Positions 1 to 6,528 of a stretch of 21,841 nucleotides of DNA are shown one piece after another. This DNA is from PGYR01 sp040264895. Lineage in GTDB: Bacteria > Bacteroidota > Ignavibacteria > Kapaibacteriales > UBA2268. The translations under genes and the position numbers were made by a program. Below the pieces are notes generated by a model. The model was not told where the DNA came from, ran no database searches, and worked only from the letters and a program-made list of their open reading frames with translations. Position 1 is the stretch's first letter. Every line of letters begins with the position of its first letter. The DNA is taken from NCBI GenBank assembly GCA_040264895.1, contig JBDQHL010000022.1, positions 1 through 21,841 of the forward strand, in the 5' to 3' direction.

Positions 1-73
1 ATAACATTACATAGAAGTCAAAAGAATCATAACTTCCGTTCTCTCTCTTAATTCTATAATTGTAACTTTCCAT
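1..73 (-). CDS. Start of an unrecognised small protein, cut by the window edge
   Basis: An ATG at 71-73 opens a minus-strand frame that stays open to base 1 (about 24 codons, beginning MESYNYRIKRENGSYDSF). It starts 6 bases after the stop codon of the next gene upstream (80-82), with a weak purine stretch (AGAAG) before it, so the two could be co-transcribed. The visible residues are polar and aromatic, with no signal peptide or membrane segment. No family is recognisable from this fragment. It could be a chance ORF, since 24 codons prove little; the spacing to its neighbour is the main argument that it is real. Confidence 0.4.
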   Translation of the reverse strand, partial: MESYNYRIKRENGSYDSFDFYVML

Positions 74-79
74 AATCTT

Positions 80-382
80 CTAGTAGTAGTCCAAAATAAA
101 TGATACTCTCATTGTTCCACCAGTCTCTTTATAAATTTCTTTAACTCTCGATGGCAATTCCAAATACAGTGGAGAATAATTTGTAGTAACATTAAATAAT
201 ATTCCGTACTTATTAGGGTCCAAATTATATTCATCTATTACTTTTAATATTTCCTTAGAGTTGAAACCATTTTCTAACTTATTTAGGGTTAATATTTTAT
301 TGGAGCTACTAGGTTGCTCAGCGATATCAAAGTCATAACTCGTAAATTGATTGGTCAACTCTTCTAGCAAAGTTGGTTTCAA
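80..382 (-). CDS. Small hypothetical protein, weakly like DUF4279
   Basis: A 100-residue soluble protein with no signal peptide, membrane segment or cysteine. The C-terminal pattern (LYLELPSRVKEIY, then a hydrophobic strand ending DYY) loosely resembles the end of DUF4279 proteins, small proteins often seen in accessory or toxin-immunity loci. This is a resemblance by eye only. The start is uncertain. The TTG at 380-382 has no Shine-Dalgarno sequence. The frame is open further upstream to a TAA at 440-442, and this extension (KEVSIVEEIEIATKFIFYD) begins at a good AAAGAGG ribosome-binding-like site followed by an ATT at 425-427. The protein may therefore be about 15 residues longer with a rare ATT start, or the original start codon may have been lost by mutation next to the decaying MscS gene. 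Confidence 0.5.
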   Translation of the reverse strand: MKPTLLEELTNQFTSYDFDIAEQPSSSNKILTLNKLENGFNSKEILKVIDEYNLDPNKYGILFNVTTNYSPLYLELPSRVKEIYKETGGTMRVSFILDYY

Positions 383-520
383 ATCATAAAAAATAAATTT
401 TGTTGCTATTTCTATTTCTTCTACAATACTTACCTCTTTTTAAATTCCTTTCCTAACTCTTAAAATCTTGATATTTATTATATGTATTTTTATTATTCAT
501 TTTTACGTATTCATTACCCA

Positions 521-1437
521 TCATTCTCTATTTTTTCTCTCCCCACCATCTTCTCTATAAAAACGAGTAGTTTAGTAAGCAAACTTGATGTTGTCAGACG
601 CATTATATTTCTCAAGAACCTCTTCATAAATTCTTGCCTCACTAATAGTTCTATTATAGATACTACAAAAGTATCTTGCCCTTAGTTCTACTCCATTTTC
701 TACAATCTTAGTGAACACAACTGGCTCGAATTCCACATTGTGTATCATGCATGCTCTGAGTGTTTTGTAAGCATCATAAGTGGCTTGTGTGTCTTGGTAG
801 TTACTATTATTCTTTGCAGACTCAATAAAATCTCTTTTGCTTCTTTCCAATCACTTTCGAAGGTAACTCTGACTTTCAGTTCATTCCAAATTGACTTATA
901 GCCAGAACTTGAATTAGAGTTTGAATAGTTAAAGACTTTCCCATTTGGTATAGACACCAATCTGCCTGTGTACAAATCTCTATCGACCCAGTTTCTAAGT
1001 TCAAGCAAATCAAAGTGAAATGGTGTGATTTCAATCACATCCCCAATTTAACCATCTATTTCTATTCTGTCACCAACTTTAATTGGTCCCCGCCAGAATA
1101 TATAAATCCAACCAAATAGATTAACTACTGGTTCTTTTAATGCAAACGCAATACCAGCCGCCAAAAGACCAAACAAGGTTAACACCTTTGTAAAACCTTC
1201 GAACCACAGATCGATTATAATAATTAAAGAAATGAAAAAGAAAATATAGTAACTATATTTAGTCCAAAGATAAACGGTACGTTCATTTTCTGACTTCTTT
1301 CTTACCAATTTGAGAGTGAATTTCTTAATTAACCACAAACACAATATCAGAACTACAGTAACAATCATTCGCTCTATGAATTGTGTACTTAAGTCTTTTA
1401 GAAGGACTTCCAGATATTTTTCAGAGTCATTAAACAT
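521..1437 (-). pseudogene. Broken MscS-family mechanosensitive channel gene
   Basis: MscS channels open under membrane tension to release solutes during osmotic downshock. The N-terminal part (1437 to 1048) has several membrane helices followed by the pore-helix and beta-domain entry (GLLAAGIAFALKEPVVNLFGW, GDRIEIDG). It then meets an in-frame TAA at 1048-1050. The same frame continues with textbook MscS sequence (IGDVIEITPFHFDLLELRNW, TGRLVSIPNGKVF, WNELKVRVTFESDWKEAKEIL). Near 822-830 the reading frame must shift by one base to continue with the C-terminal alpha/beta domain (VELRARYF, DNIKFAY). A second in-frame TAA lies at 572-574, after which TTRFYREDGG continues to a natural TGA at 521-523. 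The total, about 305 codons, matches an intact family member. Its ATG overlaps the end of trmB by 8 bases, so it was the last gene of that operon. Sequencing errors are the alternative explanation. Confidence 0.85.
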
Positions 1438-2101
1438 TCTTCGTAGCTATTATCCTGTAGTATTCGTAACCGTTTTTTATACAATCTTTCTCTTTGTTCG
1501 TAGTGGGTAAATCCCACTTGCTGTCATCTTCTATCACTTTGTAATCAAACTTACCAAATTCCTCTAAGTTTTCTAAGTGATATTTGTGTACTTCTAATAT
1601 ATCAGTTTGGAGTCGTAGCTCACCCCCATTTTCTAACACTCGATAGCAGAACTTCAGGAAGTTTAAATCGAATGCTCTACGCTTGTGGTGTTTTTTTTTG
1701 AACCAAGGATCGGGGAAAAAGTAGAATACTTTATTGATTGAGCTTTCTTCAATGAATTGCAGCCCATTTACTACGCTGTACCAAAGGAATGAACAGTTGT
1801 CTAAACCCTCAGCTTTCTTTACATCTAGTGCATAGCTCACCGCTTTGCTTCTTACTTCTATTCCTAATAAATTGTCATCAATTAGAGTAGAATAGTCAGA
1901 CGAAAACCAACCGAAACCGCAGCCAATATCTAAAAGCTTAGGTGGTTTGCCATCGGCAAAATGCTCGCTCCAGTCAATATTTTCATAAAGTGGAGGATAG
2001 TTTTCAGGTTCAATTTTTAAATCTTTTTTAGGAAAGTAGTTATTAGCAGACAAGTGATGTCTTATTCTCTCTGGTGTAGGATATTTGTCCCAGTCAATCA
2101 T
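1430..2101 (-). CDS. trmB: tRNA (guanine-N7-)-methyltransferase
   Basis: TrmB transfers a methyl group from S-adenosylmethionine to N7 of guanine 46 in the tRNA variable loop, in the cytoplasm. The 223-residue protein has the usual family length. The SAM-binding motif I is LLDIGCGFGWFS (around residues 56-67), and the diagnostic TrmB motif FPDPWFKKKHHKRR (around 129-142) carries the Asp and basic residues used for catalysis and tRNA contact. The C-terminal LQTDILEVHKYHLENL segment is also typical. The ATG at 2099-2101 overlaps the mlaE stop as ATGA, which suggests translational coupling. Its own stop overlaps the start of the broken MscS gene. The pairing with lipid-transport and channel genes looks like operon packing rather than shared function. 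Confidence 0.95.
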   Translation of the reverse strand: MIDWDKYPTPERIRHHLSANNYFPKKDLKIEPENYPPLYENIDWSEHFADGKPPKLLDIGCGFGWFSSDYSTLIDDNLLGIEVRSKAVSYALDVKKAEGLDNCSFLWYSVVNGLQFIEESSINKVFYFFPDPWFKKKHHKRRAFDLNFLKFCYRVLENGGELRLQTDILEVHKYHLENLEEFGKFDYKVIEDDSKWDLPTTNKEKDCIKNGYEYYRIIATKNV

Positions 2102-2868
2102 AATAAATAACCAAATAGTGCATCTAAAATTAAAATAATTGCAGCCGACATAGTGAAGGCGCGCACTGTACTTTTACCCACTCCCTCGGCACCACCAGTA
2201 GTTGTAAAACCAACGTGGACACCTATCAGAGCAGTAACTCCACCAAACACTAACGACTTAAATAAGCCAATAAATACATCGTATGCAATGAAATAAACTC
2301 GTATAGAATCAAAAAAAGTGAATGCAGAAAAATCAAACTTAGCAGCAGTAAGTATAAACCCACCCATGATAGCCACTACATTGGAAAATACTGCAAGAAT
2401 AGGCATCATAATTAGAGCTGCCATTACTCTCGGCATTGCCAAATATCTGTTTTTATCTATTGCCATCATCTCCAGAGCATCTATTTGTTCCGTCACCTTC
2501 ATTGTGCCAAGCTGTGCAGCCATTGCCCCACCAACACGGCCAGCAATTACAATTGCTGTTAGAACGGGTGTAAGCTCTGTGAAAACCACAGTAGCAATAG
2601 ATGAACCGAGAAATGGAGTTGCTATTCCAATCAAGTTGAACTTATCAAACAAGTTTGTAGCTTGCAATGCTGCAATAGCACCAGTAAACGAGCCAATAAG
2701 CACTACCAACGGCAATGAGTCCGAGCCAACTATACTCATTTGTTGAAGTAAAAGAGTTCTATCCTTTATCATTCTTGGTAGATACTTAATTATGTTAATC
2801 ATAAGTATAGTAATCTGACCGAGTTCACGGATAAAGCCTAAAATCAATTTTCCTAATTTGCTTATCAT
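2098..2868 (-). CDS. mlaE: MlaE-family ABC transporter permease
   Basis: MlaE/YrbE permeases form the inner-membrane channel of the Mla phospholipid transport ABC system, which moves lipids between the inner membrane and the outer membrane. The 256-residue protein has the typical length and about five or six hydrophobic helices. The family core is clear: FTELTPVLTAIVIAGRVGGA, then MAAQLGTMKVTEQIDALEMM and a conserved RVMAALIMMPIL helix. The usual partners MlaF (ATPase) and MlaD (MCE protein) are not adjacent. Upstream is apaG, whose TAA overlaps this ATG by one base (TAATG), and downstream trmB overlaps by four. The permease must therefore work with an ATPase and MCE protein encoded elsewhere, if they are present. 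Confidence 0.92.
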   Translation of the reverse strand: MISKLGKLILGFIRELGQITILMINIIKYLPRMIKDRTLLLQQMSIVGSDSLPLVVLIGSFTGAIAALQATNLFDKFNLIGIATPFLGSSIATVVFTELTPVLTAIVIAGRVGGAMAAQLGTMKVTEQIDALEMMAIDKNRYLAMPRVMAALIMMPILAVFSNVVAIMGGFILTAAKFDFSAFTFFDSIRVYFIAYDVFIGLFKSLVFGGVTALIGVHVGFTTTGGAEGVGKSTVRAFTMSAAIILILDALFGYLL

Positions 2869-3269
2869 TATCTCTCTTCTTTTATTGCTTCCGGTGAAAC
2901 CAAATAAAACCTTTCAACCTTTGCTAAAAAATCATCTCCTGATTCAGAAGCCATAAAGTATTCGCCCTCCATCGTACCCCAAGGTGTATCCAGTGGACAA
3001 TAGCTTGTATATTTGAACTCTTCGCCGGGCTTCAATCTTGGTTTTCTACCTATTACTCCTTCGCCTTTTACTTCGTTTGTCTCGGCATCGGAGTTAATTA
3101 TTATCCAATGTCTCGAAATTAACTGCACAGTGTCATTGCCGATATTTTCAATTTTTACACGATAGGAAAAAAGGTATTTCCCTTGTGAATCAACTAGCTC
3201 GCCAGGAATATATTCTGGGTCTACAGTTACTCTTATTCCATTGGTTGTACAATCAGATTTTGTTTTCAT
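2868..3269 (-). CDS. apaG: ApaG domain protein
   Basis: A single ApaG (DUF525) domain of about 133 residues, an immunoglobulin/fibronectin-like fold. In enterobacteria apaG has been linked to Co2+/Mg2+ phenotypes, but the biochemical role is not settled. Visible signatures are GIRVTVDPEYIPGE near the N-terminus, SYRVKIENIGNDTVQLISRHW in the middle, and GEGVIGRKPRLKPGEEFKYTS followed by GTMEGEYFMA, which is the family hallmark. I chose the ATG at 3267-3269. A TTG nine bases further upstream (3276-3278) is in frame but less likely. It is the first gene of the apaG-mlaE-trmB-mscS run and is transcribed divergently from the secreted protein at 3370, so the roughly 100-base gap should hold promoters for both. 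Confidence 0.93.
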   Translation of the reverse strand: MKTKSDCTTNGIRVTVDPEYIPGELVDSQGKYLFSYRVKIENIGNDTVQLISRHWIIINSDAETNEVKGEGVIGRKPRLKPGEEFKYTSYCPLDTPWGTMEGEYFMASESGDDFLAKVERFYLVSPEAIKEER

Positions 3270-3369
3270 GTTAATCAAATAGAAGTAGTTTTAATTAATC
3301 TGTGACTAAATAGGTATTTAATTGTCTTTTTATTTAAATTAATTTATAATTTAATAAGAAATTTAATAA

Positions 3370-5079
3370 ATGTTACGATTATCAATATTATTTTCTCTAT
3401 TCACTTGCTTAGTTTTTTCTCAGGATGCTAAGCAAAATTCTATAATGATTGAGACAGAATTAAAAGAGGTAAATAATTCTAGATATATAGAGATTAGCTG
3501 GCAAAATGATTCAACGGCTTTCAAATATGAGATTAGTAAGAGAACTAATGCGAATGATGAGTTCGAGATAATTTCAGAACTAACTGGAGCAGCAACTAGC
3601 TATAATGATGTTGAAGTAAATCAATACCAAGAGTATGAAGTAAGAAAAAGATTCAGATATGATGATAAAAACAACTCTACAAAATCCTATAAAGAACACT
3701 GTATAGATTGCAACTTAGTCGAAGAAAAGACAAAAACACTTTTAATATTAGTTGACAACTCGCATTACACTGCAATTGAAAGTAATTTAGAATTATATAC
3801 CCAAACTGTTCGAAAGGAAGGTTGGAATTCAATAATTAAAAAGGTTGATCGGGTAGAAACATTTAACCCAAAAGCGGTAATCAACAATAAGCTTCTAATA
3901 AATCAGGTTTATGAAAATTCATCTAACCTAAAAGCAATACTTATTCTTGGTAGGGTTGCAGTTCCCTATAGTGGTAATGTAGCTCCCGATGGACATGGTG
4001 ACAAAGACCCAAGACCACACAAAGGGGCATATCCAACAGATAGCTATTATGCAGATTTAGACTATAATGATTGGACTGACAGCGTTGAAATTAATGAAAA
4101 ATCCTCATTCCCTAGGCAACATAATATTATCAATGATGGGAAATGGGATCAGTCATTTATTCCTGGTAAAGTTGAATTAGCAGTTGGCAGAGTTGACTTT
4201 TACAATCTACCTGAATTTGGAGAGAGTGAATCTGGGCTTTTGAATCGATATTTGGAAAAAGTAATTGCTTATAAATCTGGTGCAACTGTTCCTGTTTACA
4301 AAGCTATATTATATGACGGGTTTGCCGAGTATAGTAGAGGTTATGCAGCCGATGGATGGAATAATATGTCAGCTATTTATGGGAAAGAAAACATATTTGA
4401 AATGCCAGTTAGAGATGAGCTTTATCAAAATCGATACGACATGTTATATGCTGGTGCCCCTGGAGATTTTAACAATATATACCTTGCAGTTTATTATAAT
4501 GAACTTGCTTTTAAAGAGTATTTAGCAACTCATAGCATGATATTTGGATCTTACAATGTCGATTGGGACTCAGAAAATAATTTACACCGTTCAATTATAG
4601 CAAGTGAAGGGTTTGGACTTACTTCAATATGGGCATCATTCCCTCATTGGACATATTTTAAACTGGGATTAGGTAGGACATTTGGTGAAGCTTTAACAAG
4701 TACTCAAAATAATAGACTGGAATATGATTACCCATTTTCTGCTTACAGAAGTGGAGTTTACACATTCTTGGCTGGGGATCCGACCTTAAAACTCATAAAT
4801 GAAAATGCCATTAGTAATATTAATATCTCTGACAGCGATTATAATAACCTTAATCTTGAATTAATTGATGATAAATCTATTTGGGGTTATCAGATATTAA
4901 ACGCCAGTGGTGCATTAAAAATAGAAGAATCAATATTTTTCGACGAACCTAAATCAGGGATTGTATCTGCATTTTATAGTTTTAATTCGGGTGATGATTA
5001 TATTTTAAGACCTATCATTAAGATTAACAATAGGTCTGGAAGTTTTTTCTATTTAGGTAACGGTATTGAAGTAGAATAA
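3370..5079 (+). CDS. Secreted protein with FN3-like domain and C25-like fold, no catalytic cysteine
   Basis: A 569-residue exported protein. Residues 1-17 form a signal peptide (MLRLSILFSLFTCLVFSQ). Residues about 28-95 look like a fibronectin type III domain (SRYIEISW, FKYEISKRT). Residues about 122-475 resemble the alpha/beta fold of gingipain-type (C25) peptidases: LLILVDN, then ILILGRVAVPYSG, PTDSYYADLD, VELAVGRVDF, and a closing GDPTLKL common in that group. The only cysteines are C13 in the signal peptide and C111 and C114 before the domain, so no active-site Cys exists in the expected position, where GLTSIWASFPHW stands instead. It is therefore probably not a C25 peptidase and may be a structural or binding relative. 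No type IX sorting domain is apparent at the C-terminus. It is the only plus-strand gene left of dnaA. Family assignment is by eye. Confidence 0.7.
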   Translation: MLRLSILFSLFTCLVFSQDAKQNSIMIETELKEVNNSRYIEISWQNDSTAFKYEISKRTNANDEFEIISELTGAATSYNDVEVNQYQEYEVRKRFRYDDKNNSTKSYKEHCIDCNLVEEKTKTLLILVDNSHYTAIESNLELYTQTVRKEGWNSIIKKVDRVETFNPKAVINNKLLINQVYENSSNLKAILILGRVAVPYSGNVAPDGHGDKDPRPHKGAYPTDSYYADLDYNDWTDSVEINEKSSFPRQHNIINDGKWDQSFIPGKVELAVGRVDFYNLPEFGESESGLLNRYLEKVIAYKSGATVPVYKAILYDGFAEYSRGYAADGWNNMSAIYGKENIFEMPVRDELYQNRYDMLYAGAPGDFNNIYLAVYYNELAFKEYLATHSMIFGSYNVDWDSENNLHRSIIASEGFGLTSIWASFPHWTYFKLGLGRTFGEALTSTQNNRLEYDYPFSAYRSGVYTFLAGDPTLKLINENAISNINISDSDYNNLNLELIDDKSIWGYQILNASGALKIEESIFFDEPKSGIVSAFYSFNSGDDYILRPIIKINNRSGSFFYLGNGIEVE

Positions 5080-5097
5080 ATTAAGCTTCTACCTCAA
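5066..5097. terminator. Hairpin across two convergent stop codons
   Basis: An 11-base inverted repeat (5066-5076 with 5087-5097) has one non-Watson-Crick position, which is a G-U wobble on the minus-strand RNA. The 10-base loop contains the stop codons of both convergent genes (5077-5079 and 5081-5083), which are only one base apart. There is no T-run on either side, so it is at best a non-classical terminator. Both proteins happen to end in Glu-Val-Glu codons, which alone could create the repeat. Confidence 0.3.
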
Positions 5098-6451
5098 CAA
5101 ATAGAGTTGCTGAATTAGAATCTACAACTTTAACATTTAATTTATCACCCTCTTTCTCACCGTTGTAAGGAAAAATACACATTTTATTTGTGTCAGTTCT
5201 ACCTTGCCAAAGCTCTTCCTTTTTCTTGCTTGGGCCTTCTACTAACACTTCATGTGTTTTACCAACTTCTGTAGCATTTATTTCACCTGCTATTGCACGC
5301 TGTTGGAAAATAATCTCTTCCAATCTTCTTTGTTTTACTTCTTCTGGTACATCATCAGGATATTTTTTCTGAGCTAATGTATTTCCTCTTTCCGAGTATT
5401 TGAACATGAATGCACCATCATATCGAACTTCTTTCATCAAGTCCATAGTCATTTGATGGTCCTCTTCCGTTTCAGTACAGTAGCCTGCTATAATATCAGT
5501 TGAAAGAGCAACATTAGGAATAGTATTTCTAATCATATCTATTCTTTCTAAATACTTTTCTGCTGTGTAGTCTCTTCGCATTTTCTTTAATATTTTACTG
5601 CTACCTGACTGTATCGGCAAGTGAATAAAATTACAAATATTATCATAATTTTGGTGAGCATAAATAAGCTCATCACTCATATCATGAGGGTGACTAGTAG
5701 AATATCTAATTCTTAAATCTGGTAGCTCTTTTGCTATTCCTTCAAGCAATTGTGGGAACTTAATGCCCGATTCCGTGTCATTATAGCTATTTACATTTTG
5801 TCCCAATAAGGTGACTTCTCTAACTCCATTTTCATATAGACCAATACTTTGCTCTAAAATAGAACGGTAGCTACTAGAACGTTCTCTTCCTCTTGTATAA
5901 GGGACTACGCAAAAAGCACAGAAGTTATTACATCCACGCATAATTGATAACCATGCACTAACTCCCTCAGTTCTTAATGGGGTTATGTCCTCATAAGTTT
6001 CTACTTTACTTAATTCTACTGCTACACCTTGTTCACCTTTGAATGCTTGATTCACAAGTGATGGTAATGATCTGTACTCATCCGGCCCAACCACTATACT
6101 AACTAGGTCTCTTTCACCAATTAGTTTTGATTTTAATCTTTCGGCCATACAGCCAAGGATTCCAACTACTAACTTTGATTTCTTCTTTTTATAGTGACGA
6201 AGGTGAGACAATCTGTGAAATATCTTTTGTTCAGCATTGTCACGAATAGAACAAGTATTTAATAAAATCACATCGGCATTATCAGTAGTATCAGTTAATG
6301 CAAAACCATCATCAGCTAAAATAGATGCCACAAGTTCAGAGTCGGCTATGTTCATCTGACAACCATAAGTTTCTATATGAACTTTCTTAGCTCTTGGATT
6401 AGCACTATTTTTTTCAGCTTGTTTCTTGGGATTCATTAAATCTATATACAT
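5081..6451 (-). CDS. miaB: tRNA-2-methylthio-N6-dimethylallyladenosine synthase
   Basis: MiaB is a radical-SAM methylthiotransferase that converts i6A37 to ms2i6A37 in tRNAs reading codons that start with U. From the chosen ATG the protein has 456 residues, normal for the family. The N-terminal UPF0004 domain has HIETYGCQMN (Cys31), LNTCSIRDNAEQK (Cys67) and LGCMAERLK (Cys101), the ligands of the auxiliary 4Fe-4S cluster. The radical-SAM CxxxCxxC is Cys174, Cys178 and Cys181 in MRGCNNFCAFCVVPYTRGRE. A C-terminal TRAM-like RNA-binding domain follows (around 385-455). I chose the ATG at 6449-6451, preceded by AGGTG at a suitable distance. A GTG three codons upstream (6458-6460) is the alternative. 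The stop lies one base from the convergent gene at 3370-5079. Confidence 0.95.
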   Translation of the reverse strand: MYIDLMNPKKQAEKNSANPRAKKVHIETYGCQMNIADSELVASILADDGFALTDTTDNADVILLNTCSIRDNAEQKIFHRLSHLRHYKKKKSKLVVGILGCMAERLKSKLIGERDLVSIVVGPDEYRSLPSLVNQAFKGEQGVAVELSKVETYEDITPLRTEGVSAWLSIMRGCNNFCAFCVVPYTRGRERSSSYRSILEQSIGLYENGVREVTLLGQNVNSYNDTESGIKFPQLLEGIAKELPDLRIRYSTSHPHDMSDELIYAHQNYDNICNFIHLPIQSGSSKILKKMRRDYTAEKYLERIDMIRNTIPNVALSTDIIAGYCTETEEDHQMTMDLMKEVRYDGAFMFKYSERGNTLAQKKYPDDVPEEVKQRRLEEIIFQQRAIAGEINATEVGKTHEVLVEGPSKKKEELWQGRTDTNKMCIFPYNGEKEGDKLNVKVVDSNSATLFVEVEA

Positions 6452-6528
6452 ACTAAACACCTAAAGTTCTATCGTTTTTATAATTAAGAGATGCAAAAAT
6501 AAGAATATTATACTAACAATGTCAAGTA

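Noticed and set aside
482..685. 67-codon plus-strand ORF opposite the broken MscS gene
   Set aside because: It lies antisense to recognisable MscS C-terminal sequence and has no features of its own.
1048..1050. TAA in mscS read as a sense (recoded) codon
   Set aside because: TAA serves as the normal stop of many intact genes in this window, and the same gene also needs a frameshift, so recoding would not restore it.
2318..2746. 142-codon plus-strand ORF opposite mlaE
   Set aside because: It is the antisense shadow of the conserved MlaE coding region; its product resembles no known protein and is explained by the codon pattern of mlaE.
3270..3278. ApaG start at TTG 3276-3278
   Set aside because: An ATG three codons later gives a normal family start, and TTG has no better ribosome-binding site.
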